From: Mustela lutreola
Taxonomy: Eukaryota > Chordata > Mammalia > Carnivora > Mustelidae
DNA length: 64,000 nucleotides
NCBI RefSeq assembly: GCF_030435805.1
Contig: NC_081303.1
Location: forward strand, 72,205,910 to 72,269,909
Direction: 5' to 3'
The notes under the pieces: model-generated
Seen by the model: the letters and a program-made list of their open reading frames with translations, nothing else
The model's database searches: none
What the model was told of the DNA's origin: nothing
Position numbers and translations under genes: made by a program
Shown: piece by piece, positions 12,111 through 25,059 of the stretch
How positions within the stretch are numbered: position 1 is the first letter of the stretch
Layout of the letters: each line of letters begins with the position of its first letter

Positions 12111-12469
12111 TTTTTATTAAATATTCTTTCAAGCTTTTTTTCTGGTTTCGGTGTATTTCCTTCAAGACTTTCCGCACGTGTTTGTTCATGTGAGAAGAGC
12201 AGGACCAACACAAACACGCTCTTTGCATGAGGCCCTGATAGACGCACGTCCCTGGAGAAAGTGGCTCGCCGTGTTCAGAGTGATAAGTACAGTCAGGAGA
12301 AAATACTTGGTGACAACTTTGATCTTAAAATCTAATGAGACAAGAGTAGAGAGGGGATCTTTCTGCTAATTAAACCCACGAGGGAAAGTGATGCTCTCCA
12401 CTGTGGCGCAGGGCAGGGATCCCCTATGACCCCCACGTCCCCTTCCTGCTCTTCCCTGGGATGCCTGTT

Positions 12470-12680
12470 AAAAAAAAATATATATATATATATAAATATT
12501 TTTTATATATATAAAATATATATATATTATATGTCACATATAATATATATATATTGTGTGTGTGTTTTGTGTTATAAAATATATTATGTGTGTGCGTTGT
12601 GTGTTATAAAATATATTATATTATGTGTGTGTTATAAAATATATTATATTACATTATATTATATTATTTGTATAATAGAT
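12470..12680. repeat. AT/TG-rich low-complexity tract
   Basis: TA repeats mixed with TGTGTGTG blocks and several copies of the phrase TTATAAAATATATTAT. Confidence 0.9.
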
Positions 12681-13140
12681 ACAACATCTGGAGGAATATC
12701 AAGGATCCGGAGACCCACACAGGCAGAGCAGTCCCTGTGGTCTTTGGTAGAGGTGAGTGCAGGTGGATGTCTTGAGAAAGAATTCACTCAGCACGCATAA
12801 GAATAAGAACATCATAACCGGAAGACTCAGAAGCTTCGAATGTTGGTGGAGAGCCGTGACGCGTGTAGGGGGAGCCTGTGCTGGGCACGGGTATATATGA
12901 AACAAGATACTCCATTTTGATGCCATCTTTCAAGAGGTCATTTTTTCCAGACTTGATTAGGATTGTCACTCAAAGTAAATTGTCATACTTCCTTTTCAGA
13001 CCGTCCCTAATTATCCTTGTTCACGTGTCCCCACAGCTATCTCGTGGGCTAAATTATAATTTCACCCAGTCGCTTGGCTCCAAGTTAATGTATTTGATGC
13101 CAACTATTTTTTACATGTCAACCCTGTTCTAGTTTACTGC
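12680..13140 (-). mobile_element. Possible ERV solitary LTR fossil
   Basis: On the minus strand a TATA-like stretch (CATATATACCC) is followed by a CT-rich, LTR-like end. No internal viral region is seen. Family unresolved; weak call. Confidence 0.3.
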
Positions 13141-13329
13141 CCTGAAGGAGGAGCCTGGTCTAGAGAAGGAAAAATAAGCTGTTGATGATTATTATGACAC
13201 ATGACACATACACTACAGAAACCCAAGACTACTAGTGCCCAACATTCTGGAGTGTTTACTATATTCCTGGCACTACTCTAAAGCACTGAAAATATGTTTA
13301 CACATATTGGTGGGGGCAGTCGAGTGTCT

Positions 13330-13690
13330 GGGCTGGAGTCACGGGAGAATGAGTGCGTGGGTTTGTATGCTGACTTAGGCTGAGACTCACTGGGCAGTGT
13401 TTCTTCTGTAAAATGAGGGTGATCTTACTTCACTAGAGACTCAGTAAGAAATACAGCTTGTGCTTAGGGCAGCGCTTGCCACAGAACGTGACTCCATACC
13501 CCACCACACTACACAGTGCTCTTACTGCTATTGAAAGTGTCTACCTATTCCCGAAGCCTTGTGTGCCAGTATTAGTATTTTCTGCATCCTACAGAAGAAG
13601 AATTAAAGGCATAGAAAGGCTAAATGACTTGAGATAGGTCAGGGGTTGTCAGCAGTGGAGAGAACCTATTTCCAATATGCAGACTTTTGA
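13330..13690. repeat. MIR fragments (+ at 13330-13490, - at 13570-13690)
   Basis: MIR core phrases CTGTAAAATGAGGGTGAT on + and, further right, AAGGCTAAATGACTTGAGA on the reverse orientation. Confidence 0.6.
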
Positions 13691-14459
13691 TCAGTATTAT
13701 GCTTTGCTTTTGTGCCAGGAGAGGGGCAGGGTGAGGAGTGGTGGGGCGGCGGCTACCTCACAGTCAGAGGACGTGATCGACTCAGGAGACTGTGGTGATC
13801 CTGCAAAGTGGTGTGCATGAGGGAAGAGCCCTGGGATGCTAGCAGGAGAAGCCGAGGTGAGTTCCGAGTCAGATGTGTGGGTTTGGAGCTCATGGACCCA
13901 CTGTGGTAAAACGCTGAAGTAGTAATAGTTGAGAACTTGTACGTGGACGAGATCACTGCAGGAGCAAATGCAATTATGGAGAGCAGAGAGCAGGAGGGAA
14001 TGAGCACCTGGGGAAGAGTTTAAGAAAAGCGGTCGTGTTAATAGGAGAGAGATAAGCAGAAGAGTAGGGATGACAGAACGAATACAACTAGTGGAACAAA
14101 AGAAAAGCCCAGACGAGAACCACCTCTGAGAGCCACTGGGCACGTGTGCTGCAGCCCCTGTAACATTTGTTTTTATCCACACCCCTTACTCTTAGGGATG
14201 GAATCACAGCAGTGGAGGAGGAAAGCCTCGGGTAGCAGCGATGGGCGGTGCCAGGGCTAGAGGTCTGCAGAGTCCCCAGTACCACAGGCAGACAGGGCAT
14301 CGCTAAGCTTCGAGGGAAGACCTTCAGGGCAGAAGCTCCCAGCAGTGTTGTGGGAACACGAGAGGAGCGGGGAGCTGGGTTTTACCACCCTTTCAAGAAG
14401 TTGCTTATGTCCTGTGCAGATATTTACTTAATCTTCAGGTTCCCTCTTAGGCAGGTATA
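13691..14459. other. Intergenic DNA, no gene recognised
   Basis: A 161-codon open frame exists on the minus strand but has low-complexity Ser/Leu-rich content without a known domain; not accepted as a gene. Confidence 0.5.
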
Positions 14460-14600
14460 ATTTTTAACCTCATTTTTGCAAATGAGTACTTGAGCCTGAA
14501 AGATTAAGTAGTTTGCCAAAAGACATGATAGTAAGAGACTCAGTCGGGGTTTCAGAGCAGACCCTGGGCCTATGTTCTAATCCCCTAGGACAGAAATCTC
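14460..14600 (-). repeat. MIR fragment
   Basis: AAATGAGTACTTGAGCCTGA, AAGTAGTTTGCC and AGACTCAGTCGGG follow the reversed MIR order. Confidence 0.55.
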
Positions 14601-16675
14601 CACAGAGGAATATGCAGGATGATCCAATGGATGGAAAGAAAAACAAATAATACATCATACAACTTCCAGTATGCTTGTTTGTGGGTTTTTTGTGCCCCTT
14701 ACTTCTAAAATTATATAGATGTAGATATATATTTTAATTTATTACATCTGAATTATTACATCTGAATTATTAGATAATAATATAGTGTGTGCAGCTTATA
14801 AATGCAAATAGTTGTATTACAGGTTAAGGTGAACATAATTGCACCATTAAACGCATTTGAAGACACCTGTTTCCGTGATCGTGCCTCTGAAGAAGTGCGA
14901 AAGCATGTCAAATACAAATGCACAACCTTGAGCACATCTGGAGGTTAATTCTGAGCTGCAGGTGCCCTTCCACTGTTCTCTGTGTCTCTAACAGATTGAA
15001 GAATAAAACTACTCTGTGCCTATTTCTTTGTCACTGAACTTTCTGTCTGTTCTCCTGATTACTTTCCCTTCTATCTGGGAAAACACATTTGTACACTGTC
15101 ATAGCTATAACACCTGATGTATATATGGCCAAGATTTTTTTTTTATTATTATGGGGTTGAAGACTTTGCTTATTTTCTTCTGAAGTGTTGTAATTAAAGG
15201 CAAATTCACTCACCACTTCAGAAGCTGACCATGTGCTTCAGGTAATAGATCTCAGGGAACTTTTCTATTTCATTATGGATCAGGATTATGTGATAAGGTT
15301 CTTCGGAGCAGATATCTTAAAAAAAGCAAAAATGATACTTAAGAAAGTAAATTATACTTTTATTTTTAGTAGTGTATTTTGATCTTCATTAGAATAATAA
15401 GTATATACATTTAGTAAGACTAAATTATTACTATTGCCAGACCAGTTCATAAAGAAACCACAGTGTGGGGCACTATTTACATCAACACACTTCAGTGCAC
15501 ACAGATACACACAGATGAGGATCTTAGTCATTGCTTGCCTCCCAGGGGTAAGCATCTTTATTTTCTTTAGCAGTAAAGTCTCCTGTGCATCCATAAAATG
15601 GCAGCTTTAATTAAAATATGATTCATTTGACTTCTTAATGGAAAGCTCTGAAAACTTTCCTCTCCTTGCTCTATCCAATACTATTGCTTTAAGTTTCTAT
15701 CATCATTTATGCACAATCATTTTAATTATCTTTATAAAATGCAGGTAAAAATTTTGGTATGAAAATAGTAATTTTATTCTCCATGTTTAAATTTTCTTCC
15801 TCAACTGTCCAACAAAATGACAAAAACCAAGTTTATATTAATTTCTTTAGATACCCTAAACCCAAAAGACACACAGAACACAAAACCATACTTCCCAGCA
15901 GACATCACACTCGTATCTCAAAAAACAGAACAAACCAAACCAACCAACCAACCAACCAAACAAACAAACAAACAAAAATCTGTGGAAACAAGGAAAGGCG
16001 ACTTCATTAGACAAAATGTAAAGTCACACTATATATAAAACAAAATTTTTTTTTTTTTTTTTTTTTTTTTTAGAGAGATCAATACAGGCAAGAGAAGGGT
16101 TTAGCTGGGAAATATTTTGAAGTAGTCTTTTTGATAAAAGTGTTGGAAATTCCAAACAGAACTTGGATTTTGATAGATAAAAGTTGGAGCCTGTAGATAC
16201 AGGTTTATTAAAGGGTATCGATGTTTCTCTTCATCAAATGGTGGATTTAAAACCTTGTCCCTGTTCTTCGGTGGATGGCATGTTAAGTAAAGTTGGGACA
16301 TCTTTGCCTCAAAAGTCTGACTTTAGGATGCCACAATCAACAAAGAAAAGGGCCCATTAGTGACTACTTGTAAAAGATCTGGTCTACAGCTACATCTGCC
16401 ATAAGAATTAGAGTTCTGAGCCCTACCAAGGAAACCATTACAATGAAAGGGCCACTGTAACAGGCCCCTGGGAGTGGAGAGGAGGCTTTGGATACAAGGA
16501 ACAAACTTTGGTCCTACACAGTATCCCAAGCTCTACCCAGTCATTTTGAAAAATAAAGAAAACAAACAAAACTAGATAAGGAAACAAAAAATTATCCAAC
16601 AAAACCTCTGACTGACTAAGTCTGGCACCACACTGAAGGCTTCATGGTACCCTCATCAGAAAATATGGATTCTTG
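14601..16675. other. Intergenic DNA with simple repeats
   Basis: A 14-base tandem pair (ATTACATCTGAATT) near 14741-14770, a CAAC/CAAA tract at 15933-15978 and a T run near 16047-16072. No gene recognised. Confidence 0.55.
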
Positions 16676-16870
16676 TGGCACCTGGGTGGCTCAGTGGGTT
16701 AAAGCCTCTGCCTTCGCCTCAGGTCATGATCCTAGGTCCTGGGATTAAGCCCAGCATCAGGCTCTCTGCTCGGTGGGGAGCCTGCTTCCCCCTCGCCTCC
16801 CCTGTCTGCCTCTCTGTCTCCTTGTGATCTCTGTCAAATAAATAAATATAATATTAAAAAAAAAAAAGAA
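16676..16870 (+). repeat. CanSINE
   Basis: Full SINE; near-identical 18-base flanks (AGAAAATATGGATTCTTG and AGAAAATGTGGGATCTTG) mark the target duplication. Confidence 0.93.
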
Positions 16871-19800
16871 AGAAAATGTGGGATCTTGCTCCATGGACAA
16901 CCAGAATTCTCATGGTTATGTCAGCATTCTTGTCTGTAGCAGCAGGAGTTGGAAAGACAAATGCACCCCGGGAACAGGAGAGTCCACAGAAAGACCGTGG
17001 TATATGCATAATGCATTCGAGCTATGCTCCCCCATGCAAACACTAGCTATTGTCAGTTAAGTATTATGTAAATTATCATACTGAAGGAAAACAAACCAAA
17101 AGATTTAGAAATGATTCTGTTAATCTAAAAGGGTACTGATTTCTCCAAGTGTCAAGAAAGGTTTGCTATAGCTCAACTGTTTATACTTTTCGTGTGGTGC
17201 TTTTGAAACAAGAGTGAGGAGAAGACATTTTTTCTTGTTTCTGAAAGCAACAAACTTACTGGGATTAGAGAATAAAGAGCCTGTGCAAATATGTCCTTCT
17301 ATATTGCTGCCACGGGTACCCATCTGCCAGTCAGACACTCCCTTGAGTTACACGGGGCTGGGGGACGCCAGGATTCACACCCACAGCTGCAGCTGCTAGA
17401 TTAAAGAGGGGGCACTATTGTCATTCAACCCTTTCAAACTCTAGATGTCCTAATACCTGGATGGGGACAAATACAGATTAAGGAAGCATTTCTTTTTCTT
17501 AAAGCAAATTAAGTCGCTCTCTATTCTTATTAATTTATGCATTTTCTCATAGAAATAATTTTATTTCTAGAAACAGTGAACAGATGAACCACAGATTATA
17601 TCTGAAAAGTAAATTTGCCAAATGTTGCTGATACTAAAAACAGATTAGTTTTTAGTAGATAATCTAGATGAAATTGCATATTCAAAAGAGCATATATAAT
17701 ATTTCTTAGCAGTAAATTTCTGTAGTAGTACTACACTTGAAGAGAAACACGAAGGAAAAAGATCTTCCCTGATTCTTTTCAGTGGTTAAGAATAAATGTA
17801 TCTTGTGCAATGGTAGCTAATATGAGTTTATTTTTATAAAGTATTCTAAGTCACCAACTTCCTTCTTCCTAACACTGCACACCCTTGAGCCACTCTCACT
17901 AGTCACTTTCACACAAAGGATGCAACCCTATTGTTATGTTATTGTATCAAAAAACTTCTAAGATACTTTCTATAAGAATGATGAGAAAAAGTTAATATAA
18001 ATGTTTTATTTTACAATGTTTGTAACACACTGTAAATAAAATGGTATACAAGAATTATAGACCAATCGATCAAATATTCTGTGGAGAAGAATAAGAAATT
18101 CAAAGAGTTCATCAGAATCAATGGGAATAATTTGAAGAACCATGTATGTTGTTGGAAGGAAAAAGTGGATGTTCTTTCATCGTCTTCTTTAGTACTGGTT
18201 CATTTTTCCAAGTGATGTGTTTTCACAGAAATTGTTCTATTTTGTTTTCATTAATTTATTCACAATACTTAACATGCCCAAAAAAGACTTTCAACACTGT
18301 TTTATTTCTTGTGTTGTTTTGTAAGGATGGGGTCCTACCAAGATGTTCTTTGTATAGAACCCTCCCAATTCCATACCAAGATGGAGACTGGTTGAATCAT
18401 AATGATAAAAGGACAAGGCAGTGACTATCATCACCAGAATCCATGAGTCTTCCTCGTAGGAGTGACTTCCCTTGACCTGGAGATCTAATGAAAAGAAAGT
18501 GCAGAGGGGCTTTGATAATTGACCTCATGAGGAAAAAGATTGCTTCCTATTTATTAGCAGGGGATAAAGCCTCACTGGAGCTCATTTCCCCTCTAGTGTG
18601 TCCTGCAGGATGACTATAACAGCCCTACCCGGGAGGGTGAAAGGACGTTTGGACATGCAGAGACCCAGGGAAAAGGAGAGTCCTCCCGCATTTGGCAGAG
18701 GTGAGTTTATGGTCACTGAGGTCTGGGGAGAAAGCATCCATTTCCTACCTATGGGATGAAACACAGTGAAGACTCAGTGAAGATTTGGGGAGGCTTGAAT
18801 TTGGGCACTGCCCTAGGGCTTCTGAGAAACGTCCATCTTTGGAGCTCTGGGCTCTGCATTTTTTTTCAATCAGATAGTACACCCAATCATCTAGACCACG
18901 TGATGGCCTACATTATGAATGCTTATACTTTCCTTCCCACCTTCCTTGCTTCTGGATTTTTCTGGCTTTAATGATGTTTGCAGGTCTGCTCCAAACCTAT
19001 GCATTATGAAAGAAGCGATTTTCAAGTGTTTAAGACATGCCAGGGGGTATGAAAGACAAAAAGATGATCCTGCCCTGATCGAAGGACCTGTGGAGAACCC
19101 ATGGATGAGAATAACTGAGATGCGTGTGTGCTCATGTGTGGACATGTATGCGTGTGTGTGTGCACGTGCACATATGTGTGAATGTTGGGAAGGAGATGAG
19201 AGCGCAGCAACTTCCTGAGGCTCCTGAGAAAATGAAGTGGCTGAGCTGAAACCTGAAGGAAGCCCGGGAGTATTCCAGTGAAGGAGAGTGAGTCCAAAGG
19301 CCTTCCAAGACAAGGGTCGATATTCACCAAGCCATCCCAGGGAAATGGTGGTGAGCCCTGAAAACTGCCATAGTGCAGCAGGAGAGAGCAGCAGGTGGGG
19401 ATTCTGGGTCTTTGGGTGTAAATTCCAGGAAACACACCTGTGCTGGAGACAGATGCTTGATGACTCTGCATTGCTCATCAACAGACAGTGCAGAAGGACA
19501 TGATGTTAGCAACCACCACAGGAACATTCTCTATGTAGCCATGAGCCAGGTAGAGAAGATGAGTTCATAACATGTAAAATAAGGAAATGGTGATATAACA
19601 CACACCCGGGGGGAAGCTTCCATATAGGAACAGGCAAACCTGCAGTGGGTTTTCAGGAAAGCCAAGGGAGAAAATCTTCAAGTAGTGGTGATCAGGAGTT
19701 TCTGTGGCACAAGTATGGTCATAATAGAACAACTGGAACTTTCCATTGTTTTGCAATTATCATGTCACTGACACGTAGGACAGAATGGTTTCTGAACATG

Positions 19801-20281
19801 GCAGTAAAGGAAGGATTCACACAGCAAATAGTTGAGGCGTGAACGAGATCTGAACAAGATGTTAGTATTACTCTTGGAAAGCTGATCTGGGAAAGAAATG
19901 ATAACGGATAGGGAGGGATGCCAGGGACTTGGAGACATTGATTCACTTAAGACTCACAACTCTAATCACACCGACATATTTTCAACGACAGAAGAAGTTG
20001 CTGAGTCTCAGCCCATTATCCTCCAAATAATAGGTGGCAGGATGAGAATTCAGGTTCAGTATGTTTGATCAGAACCCATGCTATTAATATTAATGCTATA
20101 CTGTCCCTCAAATAAAAAGGATTACAGATACAGGCAAGTCACTTGTTATTTTGAAACTGGGAAATGTCAAAACACAAAATACCAAGGAAGAAAATAATAT
20201 TTATGTTCATACTGCTTTGATTTCCTTCTCCGTTGGTTGGGTATAACCTCTCCCTCATTCACAGGTAGCCCTCCTGGGCAT
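16871..20281. other. Intergenic DNA upstream of second OR gene
   Basis: No gene recognised. A 196-codon minus-strand open frame at 18891-19481 has no recognisable domain. A TG-rich tract lies near 19125-19180 and a reversed MIR remnant near 20000-20105. Confidence 0.5.
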
Positions 20282-21229
20282 ATGGAGAGTGCAAATCTAT
20301 CCACAGTGACTGAATTTATCTTCACTGGGTTCTCCCAGCTCCAAGATGGTGGCCTTCTGTACTTTTTTCCTCTACTTTTCATCTACACCTTTATTGTCAT
20401 TGGGAACCTATTGATCGTCTTTGCTGTGAGGCTGGACACCCGTCTCCACAATCCCATGTACAACTTCATCAGCATCTTCTCGTTTCTAGAGATTTGGTAT
20501 ACCACAGCCACCATCCCTAAGATGCTCTCCAACCTGGTCAGCCGTCAAAAGACCATCTCTTTTATCGGTTGCCTCTTGCAGATGTATTTCTTCCACTCAC
20601 TGGGAAACACCGAGGGAGCCTTGCTGACTGTCATGGCCATTGACAGGTACCTCGCCATCTGCAGCCCCCTGCGCTACCCGACCATCATGACTCCCCGTTG
20701 GTGTGCACAGATTTCTGCGGGCTCTTGTGTCTTTGGTTTCCTCATCCTTCTACCCGAGATTGTGTGGATTTCTACCCTGCCTTTCTGTGGCCCCAACCAA
20801 ATCCACCAGATCTTCTGTGATTTCACACCGTTATTACATTTAGCCTGTACGGATGCCTCGGTGATCTTAGTGCAAGATGTGATTCATGCTCTGGCCATTC
20901 TGATAACAGGCCTGATTATTTCTCTTTCTTACATCAGAATTGTCGTTGTGATCCTGGGGATCCCTTCGCGGGAGGGCCGTAAAAAGGCCTTCTCCACCTG
21001 TGCTGCCCATATGGCTGTCTTCCTGCTGTTTTTTGGCAGTGTGGGCCTCATGTATCTTAGATTCTCTGCCATGTATACGCCATTCTGGGATGCTGCCATT
21101 GCTCTGACCTTCTCTGTCCTTGCTCCTTTTTTCAATCCCATAATATACAGCCTGAGGAATAAGGATATGAAAGATGCTATTAAGAAACTCCTCTGCCCTC
21201 ACAAGATGTTTAATTTCCTTGGTAGGTGA
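20282..21229 (+). CDS. Olfactory receptor, OR6K subfamily (OR6K3-like paralogue)
   Basis: Intact single-exon odorant receptor of 315 codons. N-glycosylation site NLS at residues 5-7, TM1 GN at 41-42, LHNPMY at 55-60, DRYLAIC at 121-127, extracellular cysteines 97, 169, 179 and 189 all present, KAFSTCAAH before TM6, and NPIIYSLRNKDM in TM7. The tail ends normally in KKLLCPHKMFNFLGR. The ATG at 20282 is used; in-frame codons upstream lack ATG. A good splice acceptor (CTCATTCACAG, ending at 20265) suggests an upstream noncoding exon. It is closely similar to the gene at 9325 (shared LDTRLHNPMYNFIS-type block and STLPFCGPNQI), so the two look like a tandem duplicate pair. The residue pattern is less like human OR6K3 than the gene at 9325. 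It could correspond to a member that is a pseudogene in human (OR6K4P or OR6K5P); I cannot decide which. Confidence 0.93.
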   Translation: MESANLSTVTEFIFTGFSQLQDGGLLYFFPLLFIYTFIVIGNLLIVFAVRLDTRLHNPMYNFISIFSFLEIWYTTATIPKMLSNLVSRQKTISFIGCLLQMYFFHSLGNTEGALLTVMAIDRYLAICSPLRYPTIMTPRWCAQISAGSCVFGFLILLPEIVWISTLPFCGPNQIHQIFCDFTPLLHLACTDASVILVQDVIHALAILITGLIISLSYIRIVVVILGIPSREGRKKAFSTCAAHMAVFLLFFGSVGLMYLRFSAMYTPFWDAAIALTFSVLAPFFNPIIYSLRNKDMKDAIKKLLCPHKMFNFLGR

Positions 21230-21460
21230 TTTAGGCAGGAGTGCCCTGTATACATGGGGCTTCCTCACAAGATATAGACCCCCACAAACACTAGAACTTA
21301 AAGTTATTATGCAGTTCGTCCCAATTTCTTCTCTGCATGCCGATGAGTAGGTTGATGATGTTCTCTGAGGACTTACAGAGAAGATCAACATACCAATTCC
21401 ACTCTTTGTTTTTTAGGATCAGCGGACTGTTTTCTTTCCTGTATCTTCCATTTTGTTTGA
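21230..21460. other. 3' flank of second OR gene
   Basis: Presumed 3' UTR and flank; no AATAAA signal is obvious within 200 bases of the stop. Confidence 0.4.
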
Positions 21461-21651
21461 TTGATTGATTGATTGATTTCTTAAGAGAAAGAGAGAGCAC
21501 AGGAGGAAGAACGGAGGGGGCAGAGAGGGAGAGAAGCAGACTCCCCGCAGAGTGCGGAGACCATGCTAGGCTCGATCTCACCACCCCAAAAACATGGCCC
21601 CATCTGAAACCAAGAGTCAGACACTTAACTGACTGAACCGCTTGGGGCACC
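21461..21651 (-). repeat. Older CanSINE/tRNA-Lys SINE
   Basis: Diverged reverse-strand SINE (GCAGACTCCCCGCAGAG, ending GGGGCACCCC) with TTTGTTTGATT-like flanks on both sides. Confidence 0.8.
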
Positions 21652-23274
21652 CCATATTTGTTTGATTTTAATTTACTCTTTTACTTTAAAATGATTGATT
21701 ATATAAATATTGATAATACTATCAATATTGATACTATCTCTTTACCGAGCTCCCAGTGACCTGATGGAACCCATGTAGCTCACTCCCCATGACACTAACG
21801 TGACTAGTCCTACTTCTTTCAAGAAGTCACTGAACATTAAGTAGAAGCAAGAGTTCCTGGTATCCAAAGCATAGACCTAATCCCCCATCTTTTTTCCTCT
21901 CGAGTCAGCCTTGCTAGTATTTGGAGATCTATGTGCCGGCGTTCTCGTCATGTGAAGATGTCCTGAACCCAGGCATCACAGACTGTATTTGGTATTATGT
22001 TAACTACTATAAAGAGAAGTTGAGTAAGTCAGACGTCTGCCCATGAGAACTTACCACCTTATGTAGGATCAGTGTGAGAATGTTAAGACATAATAAATGC
22101 CTACATTTACATTTATAGCCAATGACATTTATTGATTATTTAATTAACCTCTCTAAGAAATTGTCTATTTTCCCTACCATATTTCCCTACCATATCAGTG
22201 CTAAGACATATAACTTGTGTAGCAGTTCTAATATGATACTATGTGACTTGGTAATAAATATTTTAGAACTCAAAATTATATGCTAAAATCTATTGATGTC
22301 TCCACAAAGTACTTAGGCCAATTCAGTTTAAATATGGCAAAATATTTCACGGATTGGGCATAAAAATTATTTCTTTATTTTGAACCTCTATATTGTTTCC
22401 TCACTATCACCATTCTTATAAATGTGGCAAATATCATTTTTTTGCATAACATTCTCTCCATTTAAAAAAAAAAAAAAACTTCTGTTTCAAGATGGATTTT
22501 AAGAAACTGACCTATTAAAGTAAAATGTGCAGATATGTTTATAGCTGTGGGTAAAGGTACTGTTTTTGCGAAGGTTGCACTAGTAATGCTTAAATGTGGT
22601 ACTTCTAGTATAACTGTAAGAACAACTGATATGATTAAAGAAGAAGTCTGGTTATTCTGTGGAGCTGTCTTTACTATCACTGACAAGTTGAAATTGCAGG
22701 AGGACTATAATAGAGTGATAGATTTCAGTGGTAAATTGAGTTATTAGTCCTGGTTCTTCACATCCCTGGAACAGAAGAATAACTCCACAAATTTGCAATG
22801 AGTGAATTCATGGTGGGTGGTGTATACTTCCCTGCCCCTCAACTTTGGATAAGCCTTCTTAATTATTTGATGATTGGGATGTCCGTGGGCATTCCTGAGA
22901 TCAAATCTGTGCCCTTGCAGTTGGATTTGCTCCCAGCAGCTGCTTCCCTTGCAGCGTTGGACCCATGAGTCCTTGTGCCTGAGAATCCCTGGTTCAGAGA
23001 ATGCGAGATACTTGGAGCTGACCTGAGCCCACCTGCCCAAGCCTGGTGTCTGGAGCCCAGAACCAGAGCCCAGAGCTGGGAGTCCAGCCTAATTCCCCTC
23101 GTTGCAACTGGTGAACAGACTCACGAGTCTGAGGCTAAATGATTATTCTTTTATTATCTGCTGTGCATGGGCTTTGTCTGACATAGCACCAGCCTGGATG
23201 GCAGAACTTTAATAACTAGTGCTTATTATCCAATCTTAAGATGTTCTTGTAGGTTGTAAGTATTTTAGAATTGT
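21652..23274. other. Intergenic DNA, no gene recognised
   Basis: AT-rich to 22490. A 70-codon open frame (22535-22747, +, starting MFIAVGKGTVFAKV) is unrecognised. The block 22900-23100 is GC-richer and may be an unassigned repeat. Confidence 0.45.
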
Positions 23275-24350
23275 ATTGCTAATTTTAAAAAGCAAAAATG
23301 AACTTTTGGGACTTCACCAAAATCAAAAGCTTCTGCACAGCAAAGGAAACAGTCAACAAAACAAAGAGGCAACCCACGGAATGGGAGAAGATATTTGCAA
23401 ATGACAGTACAGACAAAAGGTTGATATCCAGGATCTATAAAGAACTCCTCAAACTCAACACACACAAAACAGATAATCATATCAAAAAACGGGCAGAAGA
23501 TATGAACAGACACTTCTCCAATGAAGACATACAAATGGCTATCAGACACATGAAAAAATGTTCATCATCACTAGCCATCAGGGAGATTCAAATTAAAACC
23601 ACATTGAGATACCACCTTACACCAGTTAGAATGGCCAAAATTAGCAAGACAGGAAACAACGTGTGTTGGAGGGGATGTGGAGAAAGGGGAACCCTCTTAC
23701 ACTGTTGGTGGGAATGCGAGCTGGTGCAGCCACTTTGGAGAACAGTGTGAAGATTCCTCAAGAAATTAAAAATAGAACTTCCCTATGACCCTGCCATTGC
23801 ACTACTGAGTATTTATCCCAGAGATACAGATGTAGTGAAAAGAAGGGCCATCTGTACCCCAATGTTTATAGCAGCAATGGCCATGGTTGCCAAACTGTGG
23901 AAAGAACCAAGATGCCCTTCAATGGACGAATGGATAAGGAAGATGTGGTCCATATACACTATGGAGTATGATGCCTCCATCAGAAAGGACGAATACCAAA
24001 CTTTTGTAGCAACATGGATGGGACTGGAAGAGATGATGCTGAGTGAAATAAGTCAAGCAGAGAGAGTCAATTATCATATGGTTTCACTTATTTGTGGAGC
24101 ATAACAAATAGCATGGAGGACAAGGGAAGTTAAAGAGGAGAAGGGAGTTGAGGGAAATTGGAAGGGGAGGTGAACCATGAGAGACTATGGACTCTGAAAA
24201 ACAATCTGAGGGGTTTAAAGGGGAGGAGGGTGGGAGGTAGAGGGAACCTGGTGGTGGGCATTAGAGAGGACACGGATTGCATGGAGCACTTGGTGTGGTA
24301 CAAAAACAATGAATACTGTTATGCTGAAAATAAATTAAAAAAAAGATTCT
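23275..24350 (+). mobile_element. 5'-truncated L1: ORF2 C-terminus and 3' UTR
   Basis: Reads [20 protein letters not shown]..., then the [28 protein letters not shown] blocks and the VPFNGRMDKEDVVHIHYGV-type end of L1 ORF2. It closes with a G-rich 3' UTR and AATAAATT A-rich tail. ORF2 is broken, so the copy is dead. Confidence 0.95.
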
Positions 24351-24407
24351 ATTATTTTCAGAACGATTACTCGCATCAAATGTGTAGTCACTTAACCATG
24401 GTGCCTG

Positions 24408-24462
24408 GTTTTTTTTTTTTTTTTTTTTTTTTTTTGGGTGTGTGTGTGTGTGTGTGTGTGTT
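24408..24462. repeat. T run followed by (GT)n
   Basis: About 26 T residues, then GGGTGTGTG repeats. Confidence 0.95.
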
Positions 24463-25059
24463 TGAAAGAAATTTTACACATTAAAGGGATTTTTGATCAC
24501 TTAGAAACAAAGCAAGTGCTAAAGACCTGAACCTGTGAAGGCAGGGGGTGGGGTAAAGAGATTTAGAAGAGTTGCTCTTTGAAGTTACATTATCTTTCCT
24601 ATACCGTTGTCTTCATCATTTTGTGGCTTATAGTCATCCTGCACTTGAACAGCGAATGAAATTAAAATCTTTTAAGGTAGAGTAAATGTTCAGTACAAAA
24701 TCTTATGTGAAAATAAGAAATGTGCAACATAGTGAAACATTGTAGACATTCCCCTTCTTTATTCTTACTGCTTGCTGGGTGCAGAGAAGCACAGTGTTCT
24801 GTGTTAGTCCAAACATAGAATAAAATTCATATGAAAACTCTGTGATAGTCTCTAGCTAGAAACTGCTGTGCTAGATAAATCGGTGTGTCTTTGTCTGAAG
24901 CCATAATACCATTCCTTATTGCTTATTTTGGGCGAGAAAATCATTATACTTAAGGGAAAAGACTTCTTTAAAAAAAAAAAAACAAAGAAAAAACAACAAC
25001 AACAACTGATCTAGGTCAGTAATTTAAGAGAAGATAAGGTTTATATTGTAAGGCTCATA
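24463..25059. other. Intergenic DNA
   Basis: Nothing recognised. Confidence 0.5.

Noticed and set aside
13697-14182. 161-codon minus-strand open frame
   Set aside because: Ser/Leu-rich, no homology recognised, no splice or promoter context.
16045-16072. Long T run as a possible terminator
   Set aside because: Ordinary homopolymer, likely a decayed retroposon tail; no RNA gene before it.
18891-19481. 196-codon minus-strand open frame
   Set aside because: No domain recognised; part is translated TG repeat (His/Thr/Ala-rich), so it is probably chance.
20867-21391. 174-codon minus-strand open frame
   Set aside because: Antisense shadow of the second OR gene.
23298-24104. Open frames of 150 and 89 codons
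   Set aside because: Pieces of a dead L1 ORF2, not host genes.
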